Under the pieces are notes generated by a model. It did no database searches, was not told the origin of the DNA, and was given only the letters and a program-made list of their open reading frames with translations. This document shows, piece after piece, positions 9,242-17,962 of a stretch of 64,000 nucleotides of DNA; position 1 is the first letter of the stretch, and every line of letters begins with the position of its first letter. Position numbers and translations under genes: made by a program. The DNA lies in contig JBBRYM010000001.1 in assembly GCA_038237625.1 (NCBI GenBank), positions 62,001 to 126,000 on the forward strand. Reading direction: 5' to 3'. This DNA is from JAWVFM01 sp038237625 (GTDB lineage: Bacteria > Actinomycetota > Thermoleophilia > Solirubrobacterales > 70-9).

Positions 9242-10492
9242 ATGGACGCCAAACCGGCGTCCGAGTTGGAGGATTTCGACATCGCGGCGTTGGATCAGGG
9301 CGCGGAGAAGTTGGACGGAACGATCTCGGGAGACGAGCCTGGCGGGACGCAGCCCTGCGTCGATCTGCTCGATATCAGCAAGCTCTTCGGCGAGGTGCGC
9401 GCCGTCGACAACCTGAGCCTTTCCCTCGAGCAGGGGGAGTTCTTCACGATGCTTGGCCCAAGTGGATGCGGCAAGACCACAACGTTGCGCATGGTCGCCG
9501 GATTCGAAGAGCCGACCGCGGGACGGATCCTCATCGACGGCGACGACGTGGCCGGAACGCCTCCGCACAAGCGCCCCACGAACACGGTCTTCCAGAGCTA
9601 CGCGCTGTTCCCGCATCTGAGCGTTAGCGACAACGTCGCCTTTGGGCTCAAGCGAAAGGGAGTGGGCGGGGACGAGATCGACCGGCGCGTCGAGGCCGAG
9701 CTCGAGCGCGTCGGCCTGGCGGGCGAGATCAACCGCAAGCCCAACCAGCTCTCCGGAGGCCAGCAGCAGCGAGTTGCGCTTGCCCGCGCCCTCGTCAACC
9801 TCCCGAAGGTCCTGCTCCTCGACGAGCCGCTCGGAGCGCTCGACATGAAGCTCCGCAAGGGCCTGCAGATCGAGCTGAAGAACATCCAGCGCGACGTTGG
9901 CATCACGTTCGTGTACGTCACCCACGACCAGGAAGAAGCGCTGACGATGTCCGACCGGATCGCGGTGATGAACCGCGGCAAGGTCGAGCAGGTCGATACG
10001 CCCGAGAGCGTGTACGAACGGCCGGCGACGACATTCGTCGCCGGGTTCATCGGGGTGTCGAACCTGATGCCGGGAAGCGTCACCGCGACCGACTCGATTC
10101 GGCTTGACAGCGGCGCCGAGGTTCGCGCAGGCACGAACGGGATGGCGCCCGGCTCACGCTGTCACGCGGTCGTGCGGCCCGAGAAGCTTCGCCTCGACGC
10201 CGATGGGGCAAGCGTGCCCGATGGCTGGCCTTCGGTCGACGGGATGGTCGAGAGCTCCGTCTACCTCGGCACGGCCACGCAGATCGTCGTCAAGCTGCCC
10301 GGGGACGTCCCGATGACCGTGCTCGCCCCCAACTCGAGCGAAGCGGAGCGAGCCCGGCTTCCGGGGGGCGGCGCCAGGGTAAAGCTGAGCTGGGCGCCCG
10401 AGCACGTTCACGTAGTTCGGGAATCTTCAAATGGGGCGGCTGCAAAGCCGCCAATCGAATCGGAGCCGGCGCTGGCCGGGGAAGGCGGTTGA
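9242..10492 (+). CDS. potA: ABC transporter ATP-binding protein, PotA type
   Basis: This is the cytoplasmic ATPase of an amine importer, 416 residues. Walker A is GPSGCGKTT (residues 72-80), the signature LSGGQQQR follows, and Walker B is in LLLDEPLGALD. The C-terminal third (after about residue 285) is the TOBE-type regulatory region typical of PotA. An acidic N-terminal extension of about 38 residues precedes the usual start of the domain. The ATG at 9242 follows a TTG at 9239; a -10 box ending 6 bases upstream argues for a leaderless start. It heads the gene order ATPase, binding protein, permease, permease, aldehyde dehydrogenase, and might also power the permeases at 605-2375. Confidence 0.92.
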   Translation: MDAKPASELEDFDIAALDQGAEKLDGTISGDEPGGTQPCVDLLDISKLFGEVRAVDNLSLSLEQGEFFTMLGPSGCGKTTTLRMVAGFEEPTAGRILIDGDDVAGTPPHKRPTNTVFQSYALFPHLSVSDNVAFGLKRKGVGGDEIDRRVEAELERVGLAGEINRKPNQLSGGQQQRVALARALVNLPKVLLLDEPLGALDMKLRKGLQIELKNIQRDVGITFVYVTHDQEEALTMSDRIAVMNRGKVEQVDTPESVYERPATTFVAGFIGVSNLMPGSVTATDSIRLDSGAEVRAGTNGMAPGSRCHAVVRPEKLRLDADGASVPDGWPSVDGMVESSVYLGTATQIVVKLPGDVPMTVLAPNSSEAERARLPGGGARVKLSWAPEHVHVVRESSNGAAAKPPIESEPALAGEGG

Positions 10493-10496
10493 AGTC

Positions 10497-11636
10497 ATGA
10501 GGGGTATGCGAGGAATCGTGCTTTCGGCTGTGGTCCTTGCCTCGGCGTTCGCGCTGGCGGCCTGTGGCGGCGGGGGCGGCATCGAGGGCGGCAGTTCCAG
10601 CACTGCGGCCAGCACCGTTCAATTGCAGGGCAAGCCGTCGGGGAGCCTCACGATCTCCAATTGGCCTTTCTACATCGACAAGCAGACCGTTCCTGACTTC
10701 CAGAAGGCCACTGGGATTTCGACGACCTACCACGAGGATGTCAACGACAACGCCGAGTTCTTCGGAAAGGTGCAGCCGCTCCTGGCAAAGGGAGACTCCG
10801 GCGGGCGCTCCATCATCGTCGTCACCGACTGGATGGCAGCCAAGATGCACGAGCTCGGCTACGTCCAAAATCTCGACAAGAGCGCCATCCCGAATGTCGA
10901 GAAGAACCTCGTCCCCGCGCTCCAGCACCCCGGCTTCGACCCCAACCGGGACTTCTCCGTTCCGTGGCAGAGCGGGATGACCGGACTGGTCGTCCGCACC
11001 GACCTTGCGCCCGATGTCAAGTCGATCTGCGACCTCTTCAAGCCGCAGTACAAGGGCAAGGTCGACATGCTCACCGAGATGCGCGACACGGTGCCCCTCG
11101 TCATGAAGTGCATGGGCGTCGACCTCACCAAGGCAACCGAACAGGACTGGCTGAACGCGATCGACAAGATCAAGCAGGCCGCCGATTCGGGGCAGATCCG
11201 CCGCTTCACCGGCAACGACTACACGCGTGACCTGAGCTCGGGTGACGCCGCCGCTGTGATCGGCTGGTCGGGCGACGCGGTGCAGCTCCAAGCCGACAAC
11301 CCGGACATTAAGTTCGTGATGCCCAAGGAGGGCTGCATGCTGTGGTCGGACAACATGGAGATTCCGGTGGGAGCCCCCAATCCGACGGCAGCAGAGGCGT
11401 GGATGAACTACGTCTACGACCCGCGCAACCAGGCGCAAATCGCGGAGTACAACTACTACGTCACCCCGGTCGCGGGAGTGCAGCAGATCTTCCAGAAGAC
11501 CGATCCGACTGCCGCGAAGAGCCCGCTGATCTTCCCGAGCGACCAGTTCACGAAGACCTGCGACACGGCGCCGACCATCAAGGGCGCAGAGGAACAGAAG
11601 ATCACGGCCGCATTCAACGCCGTGATCAACGGCTAG
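10497..11636 (+). CDS. Polyamine-type ABC transporter substrate-binding lipoprotein
   Basis: The 379-residue exported lipoprotein has a signal peptide at residues 1-22 and a lipobox ending in LAAC, followed by a Gly-rich linker. The mature part begins with the PotD/F-like segment GSLTISNWPFYIDK and TVPDFQKATG. It captures spermidine, putrescine or a related cation for the permeases that follow. The start at 10497 is chosen because it gives a proper signal peptide and lies 4 bases after the PotA stop; the longer open frame from 10431 overlaps PotA and lacks a ribosome site. It is paralogous to the partial gene at the start of the window. Confidence 0.92.
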   Translation: MRGMRGIVLSAVVLASAFALAACGGGGGIEGGSSSTAASTVQLQGKPSGSLTISNWPFYIDKQTVPDFQKATGISTTYHEDVNDNAEFFGKVQPLLAKGDSGGRSIIVVTDWMAAKMHELGYVQNLDKSAIPNVEKNLVPALQHPGFDPNRDFSVPWQSGMTGLVVRTDLAPDVKSICDLFKPQYKGKVDMLTEMRDTVPLVMKCMGVDLTKATEQDWLNAIDKIKQAADSGQIRRFTGNDYTRDLSSGDAAAVIGWSGDAVQLQADNPDIKFVMPKEGCMLWSDNMEIPVGAPNPTAAEAWMNYVYDPRNQAQIAEYNYYVTPVAGVQQIFQKTDPTAAKSPLIFPSDQFTKTCDTAPTIKGAEEQKITAAFNAVING

Positions 11637-11652
11637 GAGACTCGCCGGCTAA

Positions 11653-12522
11653 ATGCGCATTTCCCGGCGAAGGCTGGTTCCCTATTTCCTGCTTGGGCCG
11701 GGGATCCTGTGGCTGATCCTGTTCTTCGCCATCCCCATGTACTTCATGGGGAGGCTGTCCCTGGATTCCGGCACGCTCGAGACGGGATTCCACTTCAGCT
11801 GGAACTGGTCGAACTACCAGGACGCCTTGTCCCTGTACAAGACGCCGTTCTTCCGCTCGTTCGAGTACGCGGGCGTGGCAACGGTCATCGCCCTGCTGAT
11901 CGGCTATCCGCTCGCCTACGCGATCGCGTTCAAGGGCGGGCGCTGGAAGAACGCGATGCTCCTTGCGGTCGTCGCTCCGTTCTTCACGACGTACCTGATC
12001 CGGACGATCGCCTGGGAGACCATCCTCTCCGACAACGGTTTCGTCGTCAATGCGTTCCAGTCGGTGGGCATCCTCAGCGCGGGCGGCAGGCTGCTGCAGA
12101 CGGCGAGCGCGGTGATCGCCGGCATCACCTACAACTTCCTGCCCTTCATGGTCCTGCCGCTCTACGCGAGCCTGGAGCGAATCGACCCGAGTCTGATCGA
12201 GGCTGCCAAGGACCTCTACTCGTCGCCGCGCACCGCCTTCCTGCGAGTCACCTTCCCGCTCTCGCTCCCGGGTGTAGTGGCCGGGACGCTCCTGACCTTC
12301 ATCCCGGCGGTCGGCGACTACATCAACGCCTTCTTCCTGGGCAGCACCAACAACCACATGATCGGAAACGTGATTCAAGGCCTCTATCTGACCAACCGAG
12401 ACTATCCCGCCGCGGCGGCCCTTTCGTTCGTCCTGATGGCGGTGATCATGTTCGTCGTCATCGTCTACATCCGGGTCGCTGGATCTGAGGCGTTGATGGG
12501 CGAGGAGGCAGTGGCGGCCTGA
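11653..12522 (+). CDS. potB: ABC transporter permease, PotB type
   Basis: The 289-residue inner-membrane permease has a first hydrophobic helix at residues 9-32 (PYFLLGPGILWLILFFAIP), about six helices in all and the EAA docking loop EAAKDLYSSPRTAFLRV around residue 185. It forms the channel with the PotC-type partner whose ATG overlaps its stop by one base (TGATG), indicating translational coupling. It is paralogous to the permease at 605-1504. The substrate is presumed to be a polyamine from the companion genes. Confidence 0.92.
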   Translation: MRISRRRLVPYFLLGPGILWLILFFAIPMYFMGRLSLDSGTLETGFHFSWNWSNYQDALSLYKTPFFRSFEYAGVATVIALLIGYPLAYAIAFKGGRWKNAMLLAVVAPFFTTYLIRTIAWETILSDNGFVVNAFQSVGILSAGGRLLQTASAVIAGITYNFLPFMVLPLYASLERIDPSLIEAAKDLYSSPRTAFLRVTFPLSLPGVVAGTLLTFIPAVGDYINAFFLGSTNNHMIGNVIQGLYLTNRDYPAAAALSFVLMAVIMFVVIVYIRVAGSEALMGEEAVAA

Positions 12523-13388
12523 TGGAAGCTGCATCCCCCACCGCCCCCCGGATGCCCTCAGCGCCCGCGCGGGCTGTGCGCTGGATTCGCGAGCACGGCG
12601 TCAACATCTTCGGCGCCCTCGCGATCGCCTATCTCCTGATCCCGATCGCGGTGATCTTCTTCTTCTCGTTCAACAACCCGGCCGGGAAGTTCAACTACAC
12701 CTGGGTGGGCTTCACGCTCTCGCATTGGAGCAATGTCTTCGGCATCTCCGAGCTGAACAGCGCGCTGGTGGTGAGCCTAAAGCTCGCTGCGCTGGCGACG
12801 GTCATCTCGACGATTCTCGGCACCCTCATCGCCCTCGCGCTGGTGCGATACGACTTCTTCGGGCGCAGGCCGGCGAACTTTCTGATCGTGGTGCCCATGG
12901 CGACCCCCGAGGTGGTGATGGGCGCCTCGCTGCTGTCGATGTTCCTCATCTACGGACTCACCCTCGGGTTCGCGACCCTGCTGATTGCCCACGTCATGTT
13001 CTGCATCAGCTTCGTCGTCGTCGTCGTTCGCTCGAGGCTGATCGGCTTCGACCGCAGTCTGGAGGAGGCAGCACAGGATCTGGGCGCCAATCCCCTGACC
13101 ACCTTCGTGAAGGTGACCCTTCCCCTGCTACTGCCCGCAATCCTTGCGGCGGCACTCCTGGCGTTCGCGCTGTCGATCGACGACTTCGTCGTCTCCAACT
13201 TCAACAGCGGCGCGACCGTCACGTTCCCGCTGTTCATATTCGGAGCCGCGCAGCGCAGCCTTCCGGTGGAGGTCAACTGCGTCGCGATGATCCTCTTCAG
13301 CGTGACCCTGCTCGCCATGGCCGCGACGGTCGTGCAGCAGCGCCGGGCCGAGAAGCTCGCCTCGGTGCGCCCCGATCAGGAGGGCTGA
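12522..13388 (+). CDS. potC: ABC transporter permease, PotC type
   Basis: The 288-residue permease is the partner of the preceding gene. About six membrane segments are visible, the first at residues 28-50, and the EAA loop reads EEAAQDLGANPLTTFVKV. The start codon overlaps the previous stop by one base and its own stop overlaps the next ATG by one base, so permeases and the aldehyde dehydrogenase are likely translated in a coupled way. It is closely similar in organisation to the PotC-type gene at 1536-2375. Confidence 0.92.
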   Translation: MEAASPTAPRMPSAPARAVRWIREHGVNIFGALAIAYLLIPIAVIFFFSFNNPAGKFNYTWVGFTLSHWSNVFGISELNSALVVSLKLAALATVISTILGTLIALALVRYDFFGRRPANFLIVVPMATPEVVMGASLLSMFLIYGLTLGFATLLIAHVMFCISFVVVVVRSRLIGFDRSLEEAAQDLGANPLTTFVKVTLPLLLPAILAAALLAFALSIDDFVVSNFNSGATVTFPLFIFGAAQRSLPVEVNCVAMILFSVTLLAMAATVVQQRRAEKLASVRPDQEG

Positions 13389-14869
13389 TGGCGACCGTCG
13401 CGGCGTCGGGTACGACCGCCGCGCGGGAGCTCTCAAACTTCGTCGGCGGCGGCTGGAGGGCAGCGAGCACAAGCGAGTCGATCCCCAGCATCGACCCGGC
13501 GACTGGCGAGGTTGTCGCCATGGTGCCGATGAGCGGCGCCGCTGAGATCGATGCCGCGGTCACAGCAGCGCAAGCGGCCCAGCGTGAGTGGCGCGAGGTC
13601 TCACCGCAGGCCCGAGCGCGGGCGGTGATGGCGCTTCGCGAGCGCCTATGGGAGCGGCGCGAGGACCTCGCCCGGCTGGTCGCGCAGGACATGGGCAAGA
13701 CCATCGACGACGCCCGCGGGGAGGTGCTGCGCGGGATCGAGTCAACGGAGGCGGCCGCGGCGATCCCGCACCTGATGAAGGGCGAGAACCTCGATGGAGT
13801 TGCGAGAGGCCTCGACGTGCAGATGGCCCGCGAGCCGATGGGCGTGGTCGCGGCAATCACCCCCTTCAACTTCCCGGCGATGATTCCGTTGTGGTTCTGC
13901 GGGTTCGCATTGGCCACCGGCAACGCCTTCATCCTGAAGCCGTCGGAACGCGACCCGCTCGTGTCGGAGCTCATGTTCGAGCTGATCGAGGAGGTCGACG
14001 CCTTCCCGAGCGGTCTCTGCAGCCTCGTCCACGGTGGCCGCGACGCGGTGAACGCGATCCTCGACCACCCGGGCGTGGACGTCGTCTCATTCGTCGGCCA
14101 GGCGACGACGGCTCGAATCGTCGCCGAGCGCTCGGCCGCCGTCGGCAGGCGCTACCAGGCGCTCGGCGGCGCCAAGAACTCCGCCGTCGTGATGCCTGAT
14201 GCTGACCTTGACGTGACGATCTCCGCGTTGATGGCGTCAGCGTTCGGCGCGGCGGGCCAGCGCTGCCTGGCGGTGTCGGTCGCCGTGCTCGTCGGCGATC
14301 GCGAGCGCCAGGACGAGATGCGATCCGCGCTGGCTGACGCGGCTGGGAAGCTGCGCGTCGGCTCGGGCCTCGATCCGGAAACGGACGTCTGCCCGCTGAT
14401 CGCCCCGGAAGCCAGGGAACGCATTGCAGGCGCGGTCGGGCGAGCAGTCGATGAGGGGGCGGAACTGGTCCTCGATGGACGCGGTGTCGATCCGGGACCC
14501 GCCGGCACCATGCTCGGGCCCACAATCGTCGAGACGGACGATCGCGAGTCGGAGATCGCCCGAGAGGAGCTCTTTGGCCCGCTGCTGACGATCGTCCGCG
14601 CGAACGATCTCGACGACGCCCTGAAGTTCGTGAACGGCTCGCGCTACGGCAACGCCGGCTCGATCTTCACCAAGTCGGGCTCGGCCGCTCGCGCCTACCG
14701 CACGCGGGTCGAGGCCGGGATGATCGGCGTGAACGTGGGCGTCGCGGCTCCGGTCGCGTGGTTCCCCTTCTCGGGCTGGAAAGGTTCGATCGACGGCGAC
14801 CTGCACGCCAACGGCACCGACCCAATCGAGATCTACACGCGCAAGAAGGTCGTCACTTCGCGCTGGTGA
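13388..14869 (+). CDS. mmsA: Methylmalonate-semialdehyde-type (CoA-acylating) aldehyde dehydrogenase
   Basis: This is a 493-residue ALDH-superfamily enzyme. The nucleophile is C293 in GQRCLAVSV and the oxyanion Asn is N161 in TPFNFP. In place of the general-base Glu motif it has ALGGAKNSAVVMPDA (about 258-272), the substitution typical of MmsA/IolA enzymes, which release acyl-CoA instead of a free acid. Malonate- or methylmalonate-semialdehyde would give acetyl- or propionyl-CoA. The start overlaps the permease stop by one base; a longer upstream frame is only a shadow of the permease. Its place in an amine operon suggests it handles a semialdehyde from beta-alanine or a similar amine, which is inference. 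Confidence 0.85.
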   Translation: MATVAASGTTAARELSNFVGGGWRAASTSESIPSIDPATGEVVAMVPMSGAAEIDAAVTAAQAAQREWREVSPQARARAVMALRERLWERREDLARLVAQDMGKTIDDARGEVLRGIESTEAAAAIPHLMKGENLDGVARGLDVQMAREPMGVVAAITPFNFPAMIPLWFCGFALATGNAFILKPSERDPLVSELMFELIEEVDAFPSGLCSLVHGGRDAVNAILDHPGVDVVSFVGQATTARIVAERSAAVGRRYQALGGAKNSAVVMPDADLDVTISALMASAFGAAGQRCLAVSVAVLVGDRERQDEMRSALADAAGKLRVGSGLDPETDVCPLIAPEARERIAGAVGRAVDEGAELVLDGRGVDPGPAGTMLGPTIVETDDRESEIAREELFGPLLTIVRANDLDDALKFVNGSRYGNAGSIFTKSGSAARAYRTRVEAGMIGVNVGVAAPVAWFPFSGWKGSIDGDLHANGTDPIEIYTRKKVVTSRW

Positions 14870-14945
14870 GCCGTCTCCACCGCGCGGTCGTCCAGGCGCC
14901 GCCGGATTTGGGCATCGAGGGAGGCGCGCCGGCCTTTTTCTCACT

Positions 14946-14988
14946 CATGGACGAGAAACGCGACCATAGGTAGCGGATCTCGTCCATG
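14946..14988. repeat. Imperfect palindromic repeat, copy 1 of 3
   Basis: The left arm is CATGGACGAGAAACGCGACC (14946-14965) and the right arm (14969-14988) is its reverse complement at 17 of 20 positions. It lies in the 195-base gap between the convergent MmsA and FAD oxidoreductase genes. Two further copies occur at 57297-57338 and 57744-57784. The remainder of this gap shows no gene. Confidence 0.8.
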
Positions 14989-15064
14989 AACGTTTGCAGC
15001 GCGCTGCGGCCGCCCTCATCGGCTTTCGCGCCGCCGGCAGCACCGCCCCGTCCGCGGCAGACCG

Positions 15065-16516
15065 CTACCGACCGACGTGGATCCCGATTCGCTCCGGAAT
15101 CCGCGCGACTGCGCGGGTCAGGGCCCCCGCTCGCTCGCCCCGCTCCTCCGCCTCCTCCTTGCGCAGGATCGCCGCGCGGATGATCTCCCCGCCCACGTAG
15201 CGGAACGGCTCCGGTGGGACGCGCTTCGGCTTGGGCTCGACGATGGCAAGGCGCGAGTACTCGTCGCTGCGGTCCAGCGCGAGGGAGGCGAGGCAGCGGG
15301 CGGCGAGGCGCGAGGGGCCGACTCCGTTGCCCGTGTAGCCGAAGGCGTAGTGGACAGGGTCGCCCGCGCGCGACCCGACAACCGGGAGATGCGTAGGCGA
15401 GACGTCGATGGGACCGCCCCACGCGTGCTCGATCCGCCGGCCCTCGAGCTGGGGGAAGAAGCGCAGGAGGTGGGCCGCGACCCGCTGGGCGAGCGCCGGA
15501 TCGACCTCGGCCCGCCTCCGGACGTGCGAGCCGAAGACGATGTGACCCCCTCCCCACCCGAAGGCGATGCGCCCGTCGGGCGTCGTCCGGAAGTAGTCGA
15601 TCATCGCCCGGCAATCGGTGATGCACTCGCCGCCCGTCCAGCCCAGTTCCTCGAGCACGTCAGGGACAGGCTCCGTGATCAGCATGTGACTGGATGTGAT
15701 CGTCAGGCGATGGCGAAGGCCCGAGAACCCGGCAAGGCCGTATCCAGCCGCGAGAACGGCCTGCGCGGCGCGCACCGCGCCCCCAGCGCTCCGAACCTCG
15801 ACGCCGTGACTCGCGCGCCGGACAGCTTGCACGGGTGAGCTCTCGTAGACCTTCACCCCCTCATCGATCAGGGCAGCGCGGAGCCCACGGGTCAGGAGCG
15901 CCGGGTTGACGGTCGCCGCCGTCGGGAAGTAGGCGCCGCCGCGAAAGATCGGCGAGGCGCAACGGGCGGCAACCTCGGCAGGCTCGAGCGGACGGCACGC
16001 GTCGGGCTCGCCGAGCCGCCGGCAGGCCTCGACCGTCTGGTTCCAATGCCCGTCGTGGAGCGGCGTCGTCGAGACCTCCAGGTAGCCGCCCTGCCGAAAC
16101 CAGGCGTCCACCCGGTTGTCCTCGCACCAGCGGCCAACCGCGGCCACGGCATCGCGCGACGCCCGGGCGACCGCCAGCGCGGGCTCGGCGCCGAAGCGGC
16201 GGATCATTGCGGGCAGGCTGAACCACAGCTCGTTGACGAAGCCACCGCTGCGGCCGCTCGGACCCTCGCCACAGATCGCGCCCTCGACGATCACGACCTC
16301 GACATCGGGTGCAAGCTCGCGAAGCAGCCAGGCGGTCCACATGCCGGTGAAGCCGCCGCCGACGATGACCACGTCGGCCTCGACCTCCCCATCGAGGCTG
16401 GGCTGCGGCTCGACCGGGCCGGCCTGGGCAAGCCACCAACCGTGCGCGTCGTGTGTCTCGATCGGGACGGTCAAGCGGGTGCGACGCTCCGCGCTGATCG
16501 TCGCCCAGTCCGCCAT
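15065..16516 (-). CDS. FAD-dependent amine/amino-acid oxidoreductase (DAO family, PuuB-like)
   Basis: This 483-residue flavoprotein has its FAD-binding beta-alpha-beta motif at residues 50-65 (VVIVGGGFTGMWTAWLL), followed by VVIVEG and GPSGRSGGFVNE, a pattern seen in gamma-glutamylputrescine oxidase-like and glycine/D-amino-acid oxidase-like proteins. The C-terminal FAD contact reads FGYTGNGVGPSRLAARCLA. It probably oxidises a primary or secondary amine to an aldehyde with release of ammonia or a second amine. It begins immediately after the amidase stop (no intervening base), so the two are co-transcribed, and it is next to polyamine importers. The precise substrate is inferred from context. 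Confidence 0.82.
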   Translation of the reverse strand: MADWATISAERRTRLTVPIETHDAHGWWLAQAGPVEPQPSLDGEVEADVVIVGGGFTGMWTAWLLRELAPDVEVVIVEGAICGEGPSGRSGGFVNELWFSLPAMIRRFGAEPALAVARASRDAVAAVGRWCEDNRVDAWFRQGGYLEVSTTPLHDGHWNQTVEACRRLGEPDACRPLEPAEVAARCASPIFRGGAYFPTAATVNPALLTRGLRAALIDEGVKVYESSPVQAVRRASHGVEVRSAGGAVRAAQAVLAAGYGLAGFSGLRHRLTITSSHMLITEPVPDVLEELGWTGGECITDCRAMIDYFRTTPDGRIAFGWGGGHIVFGSHVRRRAEVDPALAQRVAAHLLRFFPQLEGRRIEHAWGGPIDVSPTHLPVVGSRAGDPVHYAFGYTGNGVGPSRLAARCLASLALDRSDEYSRLAIVEPKPKRVPPEPFRYVGGEIIRAAILRKEEAEERGERAGALTRAVARIPERIGIHVGR

Positions 16517-17962
16517 CTAGCCCCGGTCCGGCGGCACCCAGCCGCCAAAGTCCTCCTCGAGTGCCAGCGCGACGGCGATCGAGACGTGGTCGTTGTCCTC
16601 CGCGGCAGCTGCCTGGACTCCGAGCGGAAGGCCGTGCGGCCCGAGGCCGAGCGGGATCTGGGTGGCCGGCAGGCCGAGGAGGTTGAAGACCGCCGTCGGC
16701 CCGAGAACCCATGGGCGGCCGACCGTCCGGCCATGCTTCGGGGCCACGCGCGGGTGCGGAGGGTGCAGCAGCACGCCGTCGCCGATGATGCCGCCGAGCT
16801 CCTCGCGCAGGGAGTCCGCGGCGGCGAGCGCTCTCTTCACCCGCCCCTTGGGCACGCCGAGGCGCTCCGCGGCGAGGGTGAGGCGCATCGCCCTCGTGTG
16901 AGGGCCGCCGCGGCGAAGTGCGGAGCGAAGCGTCACCGGGTCGCTGCCGTGGGTGACGATCAGGTCGGAAAGCTTGAGGCCCGCACCCGCCTGCGCCGCG
17001 GCCAGGAACAGCTCAACCGCGCGGCGAAGGGATCGCAGTCGCTCGTGGCGAACGCGGGCGCCCCGGCGCGCAAGCGCCTCTGCGGCGCGCTCGCGGGCCG
17101 CGCGCAGCTCGCGCCGGACCGGCACAAAGGACGTGCCGTCGCCGAGGACTACGTCGAGTCCTTCGATCTCGACGTCGGCAGGATCGCCCAGCTCGACCTC
17201 GCGGGTGGTGGGATCGGCGCCGTCGGGGCCGGCGATCGCGCGCAGCGCGGGCATCAGGTCCTCGGCCCGGCGAGCGAGCGGGCCGACGCTGTTCATCCGC
17301 ATCGCCTCGCCCTCCGAGGCGGGGAACATGCCGGTCACCGGGACGATGCCGGGGGTCGGCTTGTGGCCGAAGACGCCGTTGAAGAACGCCGGCACGCGGA
17401 TCGAGCCGGCGAAGTCGCTGCCGATGCCGAACGGCGAGCCACCCGAGCCGACCGCCGCGCCCTCCCCGCCCGACGATCCGCCGGCGGTCCTGGTGCGGTC
17501 GTAGGCGTTGTGGGTGCGCCCGTAGAGCCGATTCTCCGACTCGATCCACATCGTCAGCTCGGAGAGGTTCGTGAGTCCGAGCAGGATCGGCCCGGCATCC
17601 AGAAATCTTTGGGCCGCTGTCGCGGTGGCCTCGGCCGTCTTTCCCTGAAGGCTCACGAGACCTGCCGTATTCGGCATTCCCTTCACCGCGAACGATTCCT
17701 TGATCGTGCACGGCACCCCGAAGAACGGTGGCAGGTCCTCCTTGCCGGCGGCGACCCGTTCATCGGCGGCATCGGCCTCAGCCCGGGCCTCGTCGTAGCG
17801 CTCGACGATCACCGCGTTCAGGTCTGCGCGCTCGAGGACCTCGATGTGGGCCTCGACCACCTCGCGAGAGGTGACTTCGCGCTCGCGGATTGCGGCCGCG
17901 AGATCGCGGGCAGAGCGCTCGGTCAAACTGCGGGTTGCGGTGGATACGGCGATGGCCGACAC
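16517..17962 (-). CDS. Amidase-signature family hydrolase
   Basis: The 481-residue enzyme of the amidase-signature family hydrolyses amides via a Ser-Ser-Lys triad. The lysine is in PCTIKESFAVKGMPN, and the Gly/Ser-rich signature is GGSSGGEGAAVGSGGSPFGIGSDFAGSIR, split here as GGSSGGEGAA then GIGSDFAGSIRVPA. The GTG start at 17962 places the SARDLAAAIREREVTSREVV helix near the N-terminus as in relatives; the longer open frame to 18079 would add a low-complexity stretch. The start lies 11 bases inside the divergent gene beginning at 17952. It may cleave an N-acyl or gamma-glutamyl amide ahead of the FAD oxidase, but this is inference. Confidence 0.87.
   Translation of the reverse strand: MSAIAVSTATRSLTERSARDLAAAIREREVTSREVVEAHIEVLERADLNAVIVERYDEARAEADAADERVAAGKEDLPPFFGVPCTIKESFAVKGMPNTAGLVSLQGKTAEATATAAQRFLDAGPILLGLTNLSELTMWIESENRLYGRTHNAYDRTRTAGGSSGGEGAAVGSGGSPFGIGSDFAGSIRVPAFFNGVFGHKPTPGIVPVTGMFPASEGEAMRMNSVGPLARRAEDLMPALRAIAGPDGADPTTREVELGDPADVEIEGLDVVLGDGTSFVPVRRELRAARERAAEALARRGARVRHERLRSLRRAVELFLAAAQAGAGLKLSDLIVTHGSDPVTLRSALRRGGPHTRAMRLTLAAERLGVPKGRVKRALAAADSLREELGGIIGDGVLLHPPHPRVAPKHGRTVGRPWVLGPTAVFNLLGLPATQIPLGLGPHGLPLGVQAAAAEDNDHVSIAVALALEEDFGGWVPPDRG

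Noticed and set aside
12725..13387. Upstream extension of the MmsA reading frame
   Set aside because: It runs through the PotC-type permease in another frame; the ATG at 13388 matches the family start and is coupled to the permease stop.
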